In this document: positions 1-9,591 of the stretch, piece by piece | Position numbering within the stretch: position 1 is the stretch's first letter | Layout: each line of letters opens with the position of its first letter | Source of the DNA: Marinitoga aeolica | GTDB taxonomy: Bacteria > Thermotogota > Thermotogae > Petrotogales > Petrotogaceae | Length of the DNA stretch: 64,000 nt | NCBI RefSeq assembly: GCF_029910535.1 | Contig: NZ_CP069362.1 | Coordinates: forward strand, 2,232,001-2,296,000 | Reading direction: 5' to 3' | The notes under the pieces: generated by a model | The model's database searches: none | What the model saw: only the letters and a program-made list of their open reading frames with translations | What the model was told of the DNA's origin: nothing | Program-made: the position numbers and the translations under genes

Positions 1-366
1 TTCTGACCAATTAAAAAAAGCAGAGTTAACGATTTCTCCAGACTCATCAAACATTTGACAATTATTTGCTATCAAATAAATTCTTCTTTGATAGTAATTT
101 TTAAAAACATCTGATAATAAAGATTTAAAATTGGTCAAAGAATCTGTATATTCTTTTTTATCAAAATCTATTATAATGTTTGAAGCTTGAATAGTTATTT
201 CTAATCTTTTTGAACTTGTTGATGGTGGGGTTTCTATATCAACATATTTATATATATTATAAAATACATCTGAAAATAAAGAAGAAGGGCCATTATATAC
301 TAGCCCTATTTTTTCTTTTGAAAATATTGATATATTTATTAAAATAATACAGAATAAAAGTATAAT
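1..366 (-). CDS. Hypothetical exported protein (partial, 3' end outside window)
   Basis: The minus-strand reading frame is open from the window edge to beyond position 366. It begins with a hydrophobic stretch ([15 protein letters not shown]) that looks like a signal peptide, followed by [15 protein letters not shown] and a mostly hydrophilic region with aromatic residues. No ATG or GTG lies in frame upstream of the hydrophobic segment. The nearest TTG is at 442-444, deep inside truA, so the start is unresolved; 366 is a nominal boundary. The gene follows truA closely or overlaps its 3' end and probably belongs to the same operon. I do not recognise the family, and the C-terminus is missing. 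Confidence 0.45.
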   Translation of the reverse strand, partial: MILLFCIILINISIFSKEKIGLVYNGPSSLFSDVFYNIYKYVDIETPPSTSSKRLEITIQASNIIIDFDKKEYTDSLTNFKSLLSDVFKNYYQRRIYLIANNCQMFDESGEIVNSAFFNWSE

Positions 367-1076
367 CCTTGTGGTGGAGCTGATGCTGGAGCTTTGGAAC
401 GACTTTTTGCTTCTAAAATTTCTTTTATATATTCTGGTTCCCAACTTTCTGTCCCTACCTTTACTAAAGCACCTACAATATTTCTTACCATTCTTCTCAA
501 AAACGAATGACCCTCTACTCGTATCAATATGATATTATTTCTCATTTTTAAAATTCGTATTCTATATATTGTTCTTACAGGATTTCTATCATCATTTCCA
601 GTTTTAAATGTTGTAAAATCATGTTCCCCTTCTAAATATTTAGCAGCTTTTCTCATTTTCTCTATGTTTAAATTATAAGGAAACCACCAAACCCTATCTC
701 TTAAAAATATGTTTGGCTCATCATTTTGATAAATGAAATAATGATAAATTCTTTTTTTTGCTTCGTGGCGTGGAGAGAATTTATCTCGAACATTTCTAAC
801 TTCCCTAACATAAATATCTTCAGGTAGATTTGCATTCAAGGCATCTTTTATATTTTTTAATGTCATTCTTTCATTTGGAACGCTAAAAGCTATAACTTGT
901 CCATAACCATGAACTCCTGTATCTGTTCTTCCAGCACCCCACGAAATTACTTTTTGTTTAAAAATCCTTTTTAAAGTTTTTTCAAACTCACCTTGAACAG
1001 TTCTAACTTTAGGTTGTCCTTGAAATCCATTAAATCTAGTTCCATCATATGCAACTATTGCAGCAACTCTTCTCAT
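339..1076 (-). CDS. truA: tRNA pseudouridine synthase A
   Basis: TruA converts uridines 38-40 in the tRNA anticodon stem-loop to pseudouridine. The 245-residue protein has the family hallmark GRTDTGVHG, with catalytic Asp52, and the N-terminal [13 protein letters not shown] segment. The later segments [19 protein letters not shown] and [18 protein letters not shown] are also typical. Length is normal for a bacterial TruA. The start is an ATG preceded by GGAGG at good spacing. It follows the hypothetical gene at 1089-1679 by 12 bases in the phosphoglucomutase operon. The assignment is secure. Confidence 0.97.
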   Translation of the reverse strand: MRRVAAIVAYDGTRFNGFQGQPKVRTVQGEFEKTLKRIFKQKVISWGAGRTDTGVHGYGQVIAFSVPNERMTLKNIKDALNANLPEDIYVREVRNVRDKFSPRHEAKKRIYHYFIYQNDEPNIFLRDRVWWFPYNLNIEKMRKAAKYLEGEHDFTTFKTGNDDRNPVRTIYRIRILKMRNNIILIRVEGHSFLRRMVRNIVGALVKVGTESWEPEYIKEILEAKSRSKAPASAPPQGLYFYSVLF

Positions 1077-1088
1077 ATTTTACCTCCA

Positions 1089-1679
1089 TTATAAAACGCC
1101 TTTTTCCTTTAAAACACCAGTTTCTAACAGTTTATAAGCAATTTCTTTTTCTTGTTTTTCGAGTAATTCTAAATCTTTTTTAAATAGTTTTTCATAAATT
1201 CTTATTAAATAAAGGTTCGCAAATTTTGATACGTACATTTTTATTGTTTCTTTATGAGAATCTTCAACATTTTTAACTAAAGTTTCTAACCAATCTTCAT
1301 AATTTTCCCTTATTTTTTGGGTTTTTATTAAAGAATTAAATTCATGTATTGTTTCATATAATCCAATAAATTCTGATATAAGTTCTATATAATCACCATA
1401 CAACTCTCTTATTTCTTCTGATAAAAAATCTACAAAAGAAACTTTTAAATATGATGAAACCTTTTTATCTATTTTTAAAAATCTTTTTAAACCAACTAAA
1501 TTTCCTTTTTTTTCTTTCAATACAAAATAACCTAAAATACCATTATTAAAATTTTGGATATTTTCCAAATCTTCTTCACTATATAATATAATTTTTAATG
1601 TTTTAGAATCTATAAATTCGCATTTTTTTGGAACGTAGAAATCACCATTATTGGTTACTAATAATAGATTTGGTTCCAT
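1089..1679 (-). CDS. Hypothetical protein, helical C-terminal half
   Basis: This 196-residue soluble protein has no recognised family. The N-terminal third (about residues 1-80) looks like a small alpha/beta unit, with LLLVTNNGDFYVPKK and ILGYFVLKEKKGNLVGLKRF. The remainder is strongly charged and predicted helical, with a Lys/Glu-rich coiled-coil-like end (about residues 160-190). There is no signal peptide or membrane segment. It has its own GAGGTGA ribosome site and sits 9 bases after the phosphoglucomutase gene and 12 bases before truA, so it is co-transcribed. Context gives no clear function. The reading frame is convincing because spacing and ribosome sites are regular. Confidence 0.8.
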   Translation of the reverse strand: MEPNLLLVTNNGDFYVPKKCEFIDSKTLKIILYSEEDLENIQNFNNGILGYFVLKEKKGNLVGLKRFLKIDKKVSSYLKVSFVDFLSEEIRELYGDYIELISEFIGLYETIHEFNSLIKTQKIRENYEDWLETLVKNVEDSHKETIKMYVSKFANLYLIRIYEKLFKKDLELLEKQEKEIAYKLLETGVLKEKGVL

Positions 1680-1688
1680 AATTTCACC

Positions 1689-3374
1689 TCAATATTCAGT
1701 CAATGAATTTACAACCTCTTTTGCACCTGAAATAATATTTTTTGCTTCAACTTCATTATTTCCTTTTGCTAACAAATAAAATTTAATTTTTGGTTCTGTT
1801 CCAGATGGTCTTCCGATAATTTTTAGTTTATTTTCATAATTTAATTCTACCACATTAGATTGAGGCAAATCATTAATACCTTTCAAATAATCTATAATTT
1901 CCATTAATTTTAAATTTTTTACTTGAGTTGGTGGATTATTTCTTAATTTTTGCATGATAGTATTAATTTTGTTTAGACCTTCAATACCTTCTAATGTAAA
2001 GGAAACATTTTCTTCAAGATAATATCCGTATTTTTCTTTTAATTCATTAAAATAATCAGTTAATGTCATATTTTTGTTGTGTATATAAGAAACCATAATA
2101 GCTACCAATCCAGAGGCAATAACAGCATCTTTATCTCTTGCGTGGTCATTGGCCAAATACCCGTAACTTTCTTCAAATCCAAAAATAAATTTCTTTTCAC
2201 CATTATTATAATATTTTTCAAGTTTTTCACCGATGAATTTAAAGCCGGTTAGTGTTTCTTCAACAGAAATATTAAACTCTCTGGCAATAGGCTTAATCAT
2301 ATCTGTTGTTACAATGGTTTTTATTATTAATCCATTTTCTGGTAAAATTCCAAGAGATTGCATTCTGGTTAAAATAAAATGTGACAACATAACTCCAATC
2401 TGGTTTCCAGTGAAAGCTTTATAATCATTTCCCTCTTTTACGTATATACCTAATCTATCGGAGTCTGGATCAGTTGCCATAACCAGATCGGCATTAATAT
2501 TATTTGCATAATTTAAAGCGAGTTCGAAAGCATCTTTTTCTTCTGGATTAGGAACTTTAACTGTTGAGAAATTTGGGTCTGGAACAGCCTGTTCTTCTAC
2601 AATTTTTAAGTTAAAACCCAATCTTGTAAGTATTTCTTTGACAGGCTTTAAACCGGTTCCATGGAAAGGTGAATAAACAATATTTATATTATTTTCCATT
2701 TGAGGCATTAATGATCTTAAATAACTTTCTAAATTATTAATGTAGTCTTCAAATAATTCTTCAGATATCCAATTAATATATCCACTTTTTATTCCCTCTT
2801 CAAAATCAGTAATTTTTACATCATCAAAATAATCCAATTTATTTATTTCTTCAATAACTTTGTTAGCCACTTTAGGTATAGCCTGTGTACCATCTGAAGT
2901 GTAAATTTTATATCCATTATATTGTGGTGGATTATGGCTGGCGGTGATAACAATACCCGCAGTAGTTTTTAAATATCTTACTGCAAAGGATAATATTGGA
3001 GTGGCAGTAACTTCTTTAAAAATATGAACGTTAATTCCATTAGCAGCTAAAACTGAAGCGGCTGTTTTAGCAAAATCTAAAGAAAATTTTCTTGTATCAT
3101 AAGCTATTGCAACTGCTGGAAATCTACATATTTTTTTTAAATAATTAGCAAATCCCTGTGTAGCTCTTGCAACTGTATGAACGTTCATACGATTTGTACC
3201 TGCTCCAATTTTCCCTCTTAATCCACCCGTACCAAATTCTAAGTCTTTAAAAAACCTATCTAAAAGTTCTTTTTTATCATTTTTAATGTTAATTAATTCA
3301 TTTTTTAATGAAGAATCAGCTTTTTTAACCCATAGTTCAAATTTATTATAAGCATTTTTTTCTATATCTGTCAT
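1689..3374 (-). CDS. Phosphoglucomutase / phosphomannomutase family (alpha-D-phosphohexomutase)
   Basis: The enzyme interconverts hexose 1- and 6-phosphates, linking glycolysis with sugar-nucleotide and polysaccharide synthesis. All four superfamily signatures are present. They are the phosphoserine loop TASHNPPQYNGYK (Ser146), the metal loop DPDSDR (Asp302, 304 and 306), the sugar loop GFEESYG (about 399-405), and the C-terminal phosphate loop RPSGTEPKIKFY. The 561-residue length fits the longer PgcA-like subgroup, which also includes phosphopentomutase-like members, so substrate preference is open. It starts with ATG after AAGGAGGAG and is the first gene of an operon with the 196-residue gene and truA, behind a good sigma-70-type promoter. 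Confidence 0.93.
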   Translation of the reverse strand: MTDIEKNAYNKFELWVKKADSSLKNELINIKNDKKELLDRFFKDLEFGTGGLRGKIGAGTNRMNVHTVARATQGFANYLKKICRFPAVAIAYDTRKFSLDFAKTAASVLAANGINVHIFKEVTATPILSFAVRYLKTTAGIVITASHNPPQYNGYKIYTSDGTQAIPKVANKVIEEINKLDYFDDVKITDFEEGIKSGYINWISEELFEDYINNLESYLRSLMPQMENNINIVYSPFHGTGLKPVKEILTRLGFNLKIVEEQAVPDPNFSTVKVPNPEEKDAFELALNYANNINADLVMATDPDSDRLGIYVKEGNDYKAFTGNQIGVMLSHFILTRMQSLGILPENGLIIKTIVTTDMIKPIAREFNISVEETLTGFKFIGEKLEKYYNNGEKKFIFGFEESYGYLANDHARDKDAVIASGLVAIMVSYIHNKNMTLTDYFNELKEKYGYYLEENVSFTLEGIEGLNKINTIMQKLRNNPPTQVKNLKLMEIIDYLKGINDLPQSNVVELNYENKLKIIGRPSGTEPKIKFYLLAKGNNEVEAKNIISGAKEVVNSLTEY

Positions 3375-3410
3375 AACCTCTCCTCCTTGAAAAATACTTT
3401 ATACAATAAA

Positions 3411-3440
3411 ATTATAACACAAAAAAGAGAATTATTTCAA
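3411..3440 (-). promoter_or_regulatory. Promoter of the phosphoglucomutase operon
   Basis: Read on the minus strand: -35 TTGAAA (3435-3440), an 18-bp spacer and -10 TATAAT (3411-3416), about 35 bases upstream of the ATG at 3374. It lies between the yraN terminator and the gene, as expected for an independent operon. Confidence 0.65.
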
Positions 3441-3461
3441 AAAAATGTTTAAAATATATAA

Positions 3462-3478
3462 AAGGGGCTAAGCCCCTT
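3462..3478 (-). terminator. Rho-independent terminator after yraN
   Basis: The arms AAGGGGCT and AGCCCCTT are separated by one base and followed on the minus strand by TTTTATATATTTT. The stem includes two bases of the yraN stop codon. It separates the gatC-yraN unit from the phosphoglucomutase promoter. Confidence 0.75.
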
Positions 3479-3815
3479 AAAATAATCTTTGATCTGGAAA
3501 GTAGAAAATTTCAAATTTATCGTTTATACCAATAACATCAATTCTGGTTTCATCGAAATCAATATTATTATACTTTATATAAATATTGGCAGTTTTTGTG
3601 ATTTTTTGTAATTTTTTATTATTAACCCTATATGCTGGATTTTCAATATAATCTTTTCCACCCTTGACTTCAACAAAAACAAGGCATTTGTTATCTAAAG
3701 CAATAATATCAATTTCTCCTATTTTAGTAGAGAAATTGCGCTTAAGAATTTTAAAACCTTTTTTCTTTAAGAATTTAACAGCAATATCTTCATATATTTT
3801 TCCTTTATTATTCAT
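3477..3815 (-). CDS. YraN-like (UPF0102) nuclease-fold protein
   Basis: This 112-residue protein of the UPF0102/YraN family has a restriction-endonuclease-like fold. It shows the family core GEIDIIALDNKCLVFVEVKGG: an Asp and then E-V-K in the arrangement of a PD-(D/E)XK active site. The conserved N-terminal helix has EDIAVKFLKKKGFKILKRN. Family members are often annotated as endonucleases, but a cellular role is not well settled. The ATG overlaps the gatC stop by one base (TGATG), indicating translational coupling. Length is normal for the family. Confidence 0.88.
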   Translation of the reverse strand: MNNKGKIYEDIAVKFLKKKGFKILKRNFSTKIGEIDIIALDNKCLVFVEVKGGKDYIENPAYRVNNKKLQKITKTANIYIKYNNIDFDETRIDVIGINDKFEIFYFPDQRLF

Positions 3816-4111
3816 CAGTTTTGAATTCCAGGAACTTTTAATAAATTATCTCTTTTGATTGGAAATTCATTTATAATTTTTTCTAATGCTTTAGACTGTT
3901 TTGTTTCATCTATATGGAAAACATTTTTTAAAATATTTTCTACTGGTGAAAATAGAGGATTAACATTTTCAATATTTACTTCATCTATCATTTCCATATA
4001 CTTTAAAATTTCAATAAGATCTTTCTTTATTATTTCTTTTTCCTGTGTAGATAATTTAATCATGGACAATTTTTCTAATTTTTCAATAAGTTCATCGTTA
4101 ACATTTATCAT
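3815..4111 (-). CDS. gatC: Asp-tRNA(Asn)/Glu-tRNA(Gln) amidotransferase subunit C
   Basis: GatC is the small stabilising subunit of the GatCAB complex, which amidates mischarged Glu-tRNA(Gln) or Asp-tRNA(Asn). The protein shows the GatC pattern: an N-terminal helix (LIEKLEKLSMIKLS), ILKYMEMIDEVNIENVNPLF, a central Asp-containing segment after NVFHIDE, and the C-terminal LLKVPGI tail that threads between the other subunits. I chose the ATG at 4111 because AAGGAGG sits 7 bases upstream; a TTG two codons earlier is too close to it. gatA and gatB are not in this window. It is coupled to yraN. Confidence 0.9.
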   Translation of the reverse strand: MINVNDELIEKLEKLSMIKLSTQEKEIIKKDLIEILKYMEMIDEVNIENVNPLFSPVENILKNVFHIDETKQSKALEKIINEFPIKRDNLLKVPGIQN

Positions 4112-4123
4112 AAACAATCCTCC

Positions 4124-5305
4124 TTAAATTAAAATTATTTCAATGTAAATAGCAGATAATATTAAATTAGTAAGAACGATTAAAAAAGCAAATTTAAAGA
4201 AATCCTTAAACTTAATTTCTTCATTTTTGAATTGTTTTAACATAGCTAAAGCTACTATATTAGCAGATGCACCTATTGGAGTAAAATTACCCCCTAAACA
4301 TGCTCCTAACGATAAGGAATACCATAGTGGTTTTAAATTCGAAAAAGTTTCTGGGTTTATATGTTGTAAGTTTTTAATAACAGGAATTAATGTAGCGGTA
4401 AAAGGAATATTATCAACAAAGCCTGAAATAGCTCCAGAAACACCTATAAGCATCATTGCAAAGCTTCTCATTGAACTTCCTGCAATATTAACTAAAACAT
4501 GTGTAAAATCTTTTAAAATACCGGTTTGAACCAAGCCACCTGTCATAATAAACAAACCAAAGAAAAATAAAATGGTTCCCCATTCAACTTCTTTAAGAAT
4601 TTCCTCAACTTCATTTCTATCTAAAATTAACAAAGCTAAAAATCCTATAAATAACGCAATGGTAGAACTTTCCATTTCAAGCTGATGCTGAAATATAAAT
4701 AAAAGTAAAGTTAAAAGCAACAATGCCCATGAAATATAAAATCCTAACTTATTTTTAATAGCTGATCTTGGATCAAATGATTTAACTTTATTTTCATCTA
4801 TAGAAAAATTTAGCTTTTTTTTAAAAAGAAACATTGTAATTAATTGCATTACAAATAAGTTTAAAAAAGAAATTGTTCCATTAACCATAAAAAATTCTGT
4901 AAAACGTAGTCCCGCTGCACTGGCTATCATTATATTTGGAGGGTCGCCAATTATTGTGGCTGTTCCTCCAATATTTGAAGCCATAATTTCACCGAAAATA
5001 AATGGTAAAGGATCTACTTCAAGTGAATCTGTAATAGCCAGAGTAATAGGAATAAATACAAGTACTGTTGTAACATTATCAATAATGGCGGACATTAAAG
5101 CGACCATAAATGTTAAACCAAAATAAAGAATATATCCATTTTTATGAAATGCTTTTAAAGTAATAATTCCAAGATATTCAAAAAGCCCCTTTTTCCTAAT
5201 TACAGAGACAAAAATCATCATTCCCATTAGTAAGTATATGGTATTAACATCAACATAATTTTTAATTGCTTCTATATGATTTTCAAAAATGCCAAGAATC
5301 ATCAT
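4124..5305 (-). CDS. ArsB/NhaD-type ion transporter (SLC13/IT superfamily)
   Basis: This is an integral membrane protein with about 10 or more hydrophobic segments. It carries the signatures SAIIDNVTTVLVFIPITLA and NIGGTATIIGDPPNIMIASAAG, with the repeated counterpart FVDNIPFTATLIPVI and GGNFTPIGASANIVA. These mark the ArsB / NhaD / P-protein group of the ion transporter superfamily. The substrate (arsenite, Na+/H+ or an anion) cannot be told from sequence. The coordinates use the first ATG. The frame stays open upstream to 5419 and encodes a further family-like membrane helix (FLFSYTILVTEKINRTIVAI), so the true start is probably near 5405. It lies between alaS and gatC. Confidence 0.85.
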   Translation of the reverse strand: MMILGIFENHIEAIKNYVDVNTIYLLMGMMIFVSVIRKKGLFEYLGIITLKAFHKNGYILYFGLTFMVALMSAIIDNVTTVLVFIPITLAITDSLEVDPLPFIFGEIMASNIGGTATIIGDPPNIMIASAAGLRFTEFFMVNGTISFLNLFVMQLITMFLFKKKLNFSIDENKVKSFDPRSAIKNKLGFYISWALLLLTLLLFIFQHQLEMESSTIALFIGFLALLILDRNEVEEILKEVEWGTILFFFGLFIMTGGLVQTGILKDFTHVLVNIAGSSMRSFAMMLIGVSGAISGFVDNIPFTATLIPVIKNLQHINPETFSNLKPLWYSLSLGACLGGNFTPIGASANIVALAMLKQFKNEEIKFKDFFKFAFLIVLTNLILSAIYIEIILI

Positions 5306-5422
5306 TATCGTAGCCCCAAGAATGGCGACAATGGTTCTATTGATTTTTTCAGTGACTAAAATAGTATAAGAAAAAAGAAAAATTATTAAAGCAATAGTAC
5401 GTTCCGTAAAATCATCCCCCTA

Positions 5423-8029
5423 TTAATTAATAAATTTATCAATGTTATTAATAATATCATTTATTTTTGATGGGTCTTTTCCACCTGCCTGTGCAAAATC
5501 GGGTCTTCCACCGCCACCGCCACCTAATTCTTTAGCAATATTTTTAGCAATATTTCCAGCATGATATTTTCCTACTAAATCTTTGGTCACCTTAACAATA
5601 AAGTTTACTTTTTTATCGTTTTTATTGAATAAAATAATTAGACCACTTTTTAATTTATTTTCTACAATATCAGTAGTATTTCTTAAAACATTTTGATCAA
5701 CATTTTCAAAAACTTTTACAAAAACCTTTATATTGGCAAATTCTTTTATATCAGATAAATCTATTGACTTAGTAGTCATTTTTTCCTGTAATTTTTTAAT
5801 CTCTTTTTCAAGTTCTTTAATTTTTTCAGACATTGAATTTATCTTAGGAATTATGTTTTCTTCTGTAACTTCTAATGTTTTAGAAATAGTATTTATTTCA
5901 TTTTCAAGGTGATTTAAATATTCTAAGGATTTAACGCCAGTGATAGCTTCAATTCTTCTAATTCCTGCTGAAACAGCATTTTCAGAAATAATTTTGAATA
6001 AACCAATTTCTCCTGTATATGATACATGTGTTCCACCACAAAGTTCTGCACTAAAATCTCCTACTTTAACTACTCTAACTTCGTTCCCATATTTTTCTTC
6101 AAATAATGCCATAGCGTTTTCATTTTTTGCTTCTTCTAAGCTTTTTACTTCTGTTATAACTTTTAAATTATCGAGTATTTTTTCATTTACTAGCTTTTCA
6201 ATTTTTTTAATAGTATCATCTGATATTCCTTCATAATGCGTAAAATCAAATCTCAATTTTTCATCTGTAACTAAAGAACCAGCTTGTTTTACATGTTCGC
6301 CTAATATTTCTCTTAGAGCTTTATGTAAAAGATGTGTCGCTGTATGATTTCTTTTTATAGCTTTTCTTCGTTCATTATCAACTATTAATTCTACTTTTTC
6401 ACCGGTAGTTATATTGCCATTAATTACTTTTCCAAAGTGGCCAATTACTTCATTATTAATAATTTTAGTATCTTCAACTTCAAACTCAAAATTTTGATTT
6501 TTTATAATACCAGTATCACCGATTTGACCACCTTTTTCGGCATAAAAAGGTGTGTTTTTTGTAATTAAAACTATAAAATCTCCTTTGGTTGCAGTATCAA
6601 TAATTTTATCTTCTTTTGCAATATAAAGGACTTCACTTTCATCACTTACTTTTTCATAGCCAGTAAATTTTGTAGTTTTTATTTCATCACCAATATATTT
6701 GTACGTTTGATTCATTTTTGTGTATTCTTTTTCTCCTGCTGCTTCACGTGCTCTTTTTCTTTGTAATTCCATAAATTCATTAAATCTTTTTTCATCCACA
6801 GTAAATTTATATTCTTCTGCAACTTCTTTTGTTATATCTAAAGGAAATCCATAAGTATCATATAATTCAAATGCAAATTCACCATCTATTACATTGTCAT
6901 TAGAAGACTTTATATAACCTATTAATTTTTCCATACCTTTATCTAATGTTTCAAGGAATCTTCTTTCTTCTGCCTCAACTATCTTTTTGATAAATGACTC
7001 TTTTTCTTTTATTTCAGGGTAAATATCACTATAATTTTCCAGTACAGTATTAATTACTTCATTCATAAAAGGTTCCTTTTTTCCTAAAAGAGCTCCATGC
7101 CTTAAAGCTCTCCTTAAAATTCTCCTTAGAACATATCCTCTTCCCTCATTTGAAGGCAATATTCCTTCAGATACAAGGAAGGTTACAGCTCTTGAATGAT
7201 CGGCAATTACTTTAATAGATACATCTATTTTATCATTTCCTCTAAATTTCACATTAAAAATTTCTTCGATTTTATTTATAATAGGGGTAAATAAATCTGT
7301 TTCAAAATTATCGTAAACTCCCTGAACTGCTGCAGTAACTCTTTCTAGACCTGCACCAGTATCAATATTCTTTCTTGGTAAAGGTGAAAGATTACCATTT
7401 TCATCCTGATAGTATTCAGTAAATACTAAATTCCATATTTCAACATATCTTCCACAGTCATCTTCAGGAGTACAATTTTCAGGATTAGGGCATAGGTCTG
7501 TTCTGCCAGTATCATAATATATTTCAGAACATGGACCGCAAGGTCCAGAAGGTCCCACGGGCCCCCACCAATTATCTTCTTTTCCCATTCTTACAATTTT
7601 TTCTTCCGGGAAACCGATAACATCTTTCCAGATATTATATGCTTCATCATCGTCAAGATAAACAGAAACCCACAATTTTTCTTTTGGTAATTTTAAAACA
7701 TCAGTAAGAAATTCCCATGCGAATTTAATTGCGCCTTCTTTAAAATATTCTCCAAAAGAAAAATTTCCAAGCATTTCAAAAAATGTTTGATGCCTTGCTG
7801 TTCTTCCGACATTTTCTATATCATTTGTTCTTATGCATTTTTGGCACGTAGCAATTTTAGTATATGTTGGTTCTACTTTACCCCAAAAAATAGGTTTAAA
7901 AGGTACCATTCCAGCAACAGTAAATAATAATTGTGGATCGCTTGGTATTAAAGGAAAACTTTTCATTATTTTATGATCATTTTTCTCAAAGAATTTTAAA
8001 AATGATTCTCTTATTTCTTTCGAATTCAT
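5423..8029 (-). CDS. alaS: Alanyl-tRNA synthetase
   Basis: AlaRS charges tRNA(Ala) and edits mischarged Ser or Gly. The 868-residue protein has the complete domain order. The class II catalytic core begins near residue 1 and includes RHQTFFEMLGNFSFG and the GAGLER motif. The editing domain carries HTATHLLH and, further on, CGGTH, the four-residue zinc site. A coiled coil follows, then the C-Ala domain ending with a run of glycines and RPDFAQAGG. The ATG follows GGAGGG with good spacing. It lies 12 bases after cdsA with no visible terminator between them, so it probably continues the frr-uppS-cdsA operon. Confidence 0.98.
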   Translation of the reverse strand: MNSKEIRESFLKFFEKNDHKIMKSFPLIPSDPQLLFTVAGMVPFKPIFWGKVEPTYTKIATCQKCIRTNDIENVGRTARHQTFFEMLGNFSFGEYFKEGAIKFAWEFLTDVLKLPKEKLWVSVYLDDDEAYNIWKDVIGFPEEKIVRMGKEDNWWGPVGPSGPCGPCSEIYYDTGRTDLCPNPENCTPEDDCGRYVEIWNLVFTEYYQDENGNLSPLPRKNIDTGAGLERVTAAVQGVYDNFETDLFTPIINKIEEIFNVKFRGNDKIDVSIKVIADHSRAVTFLVSEGILPSNEGRGYVLRRILRRALRHGALLGKKEPFMNEVINTVLENYSDIYPEIKEKESFIKKIVEAEERRFLETLDKGMEKLIGYIKSSNDNVIDGEFAFELYDTYGFPLDITKEVAEEYKFTVDEKRFNEFMELQRKRAREAAGEKEYTKMNQTYKYIGDEIKTTKFTGYEKVSDESEVLYIAKEDKIIDTATKGDFIVLITKNTPFYAEKGGQIGDTGIIKNQNFEFEVEDTKIINNEVIGHFGKVINGNITTGEKVELIVDNERRKAIKRNHTATHLLHKALREILGEHVKQAGSLVTDEKLRFDFTHYEGISDDTIKKIEKLVNEKILDNLKVITEVKSLEEAKNENAMALFEEKYGNEVRVVKVGDFSAELCGGTHVSYTGEIGLFKIISENAVSAGIRRIEAITGVKSLEYLNHLENEINTISKTLEVTEENIIPKINSMSEKIKELEKEIKKLQEKMTTKSIDLSDIKEFANIKVFVKVFENVDQNVLRNTTDIVENKLKSGLIILFNKNDKKVNFIVKVTKDLVGKYHAGNIAKNIAKELGGGGGGRPDFAQAGGKDPSKINDIINNIDKFIN

Positions 8030-8041
8030 ATAATCCCTCCA

Positions 8042-8887
8042 TTATATTCCTAAAATTTTCATCAAAAAATAAAAAGATGGAGTTAGATATAATAATCCAT
8101 CTATTCTATCGTACATTCCTCCATGACCAGGTAATGTTTCTCCAGAATCTTTTAAATTATAAGTTCTTTTTAAGGATGATTCAGTAAGATCACCTATTGT
8201 ATCAATTACTCCAACTAATATTGCAAAAAAAATAGCTTGAAAAGGATTTATTAGATTTAGATCAAAGCTTTTTCTAATATATTCGAAAAGAACTATATAT
8301 AAATAAGTTAAAATTATTCCACCTATTAAACCTTCAACACTTTTTTTGGGAGAATAATTAGGTGATAATTTATGTTTTCCAATATTCAATCCAACAAAAT
8401 AAGCTCCAGCATCGTATATCCATACTGAAGTCAAAACTAAAACAGCAGTTGTTGCGCCGTAATTTAGAACTATATGATAAAAATAAGATAAAAATAAGGA
8501 AATTGCTATAATACCATATAGATAGCTTTCTATAGCAATTTTATATTTATGAGTGTTTTTTAAATAAATTAAACTAAAACCTGCAATTAAAATTATAGAG
8601 ATTACATATACAGTGATTGGATCGAATATTGTTAATCCCGAATAATAAGCTCTTAATGAAAATCCATAAACTGCACTGGTTAAAGCAACTATAATAGAAA
8701 GAAATACCTTGTATTCATATTTAAAGTTTTTTAATGTCATTTCAAAATATTCTAATGCGGTGATTAAAATAATAGATGTTACTAAACCAATAGTAGTAGG
8801 CAATGTAAAGAAAGAAAAAACAACAGCTGGTCCTAAAATAATTCCTGAAAGTGTTCTAACTAAAAGATTTTTTTTATTGATAGCCAC
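8042..8887 (-). CDS. cdsA: Phosphatidate cytidylyltransferase (CDP-diglyceride synthase)
   Basis: CdsA forms CDP-diacylglycerol from phosphatidate and CTP in the membrane, the branch point for phospholipids. The 281-residue protein is polytopic, with about eight hydrophobic segments. It ends with the family signature: SSLKRTYNLKDSGETLPGHG followed by GMYDRIDGLL, including the conserved Asp-Arg-Asp. The start codon is GTG and overlaps the uppS stop by one base (TAGTG). The order frr-uppS-cdsA is a widespread conserved cluster. The dxr and rseP genes that often follow are replaced here by alaS. Confidence 0.95.
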   Translation of the reverse strand: MAINKKNLLVRTLSGIILGPAVVFSFFTLPTTIGLVTSIILITALEYFEMTLKNFKYEYKVFLSIIVALTSAVYGFSLRAYYSGLTIFDPITVYVISIILIAGFSLIYLKNTHKYKIAIESYLYGIIAISLFLSYFYHIVLNYGATTAVLVLTSVWIYDAGAYFVGLNIGKHKLSPNYSPKKSVEGLIGGIILTYLYIVLFEYIRKSFDLNLINPFQAIFFAILVGVIDTIGDLTESSLKRTYNLKDSGETLPGHGGMYDRIDGLLYLTPSFYFLMKILGI

Positions 8888-9591
8888 TATTTTTCACTTC
8901 CTTCATCTGAAGAAATACTACCAAATCTTCTTTCTCTATTTGAATAGTTTTCTATAGCTTTAATTAAATCATCTTTCGTAAAATCTGGCCATAAAGTATC
9001 GGTAAAATATAACTCTGAATAGGCAATTTGCCATAAAAGAAAGTTGCTTATTCGTATTTCTCCAGAAGTTCTTATAATTAATTCTGGATCTGGCACATCA
9101 GGCAAATAAAGATTATTAGATATATCTTTAATATCTATTTCCTTTATACCTTTTGAAATTATTTTATTAACAGCATCAACTATTTCTCTTCTTCCACCAT
9201 AATTTACAGCTAAAATAACATCAATTTTTGAATTGTTTTTGCTCTTTTCTTCTATACGTTTACAAACATCAAAAACCTCTTGAGGTAGCTCCTCAATTCT
9301 TCCTGTAAATCTAACTCTAACATTTTCTCTTATTATTTTATTTAGTCTTGATTCAAGATATCTTACCATAAGAGAAAAAAGAAATGAGACTTCTTCTTTT
9401 GGTCTCTTCCAGTTTTCAGTAGAAAAAGAGTATAAGGTTAAATACCTTATACCCAAATCAGATGCCCATTGTATTACATCTTCAGCAACCTTTGCACCAC
9501 GTTCGTGTCCCATAGTTCTCTTTAAACCACGTTGTTTAGCCCAACGGCCATTTCCATCCATTATTATTCCGACATGTTTTGGTATTTTCAA
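8887..9591 (-). CDS. uppS: Isoprenyl (undecaprenyl) diphosphate synthase
   Basis: This cis-prenyltransferase makes the C55 lipid carrier for cell-wall and glycan synthesis. The N-terminal [17 protein letters not shown] contains the pyrophosphate-binding Asp and Asn-Gly-Arg. The segments [21 protein letters not shown] and the C-terminal [18 protein letters not shown] are the other family blocks. At 234 residues the length is typical. The start is TTG and overlaps the frr stop by 3 bases, so it is likely translationally coupled. Product chain length is inferred from the family. Confidence 0.96.
   Translation of the reverse strand: MKIPKHVGIIMDGNGRWAKQRGLKRTMGHERGAKVAEDVIQWASDLGIRYLTLYSFSTENWKRPKEEVSFLFSLMVRYLESRLNKIIRENVRVRFTGRIEELPQEVFDVCKRIEEKSKNNSKIDVILAVNYGGRREIVDAVNKIISKGIKEIDIKDISNNLYLPDVPDPELIIRTSGEIRISNFLLWQIAYSELYFTDTLWPDFTKDDLIKAIENYSNRERRFGSISSDEGSEK

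Noticed and set aside
2233-2424. Plus-strand ORF inside the phosphoglucomutase gene
   Set aside because: It is antisense to a clearly conserved gene, lacks a ribosome site, and has composition typical of a shadow frame.
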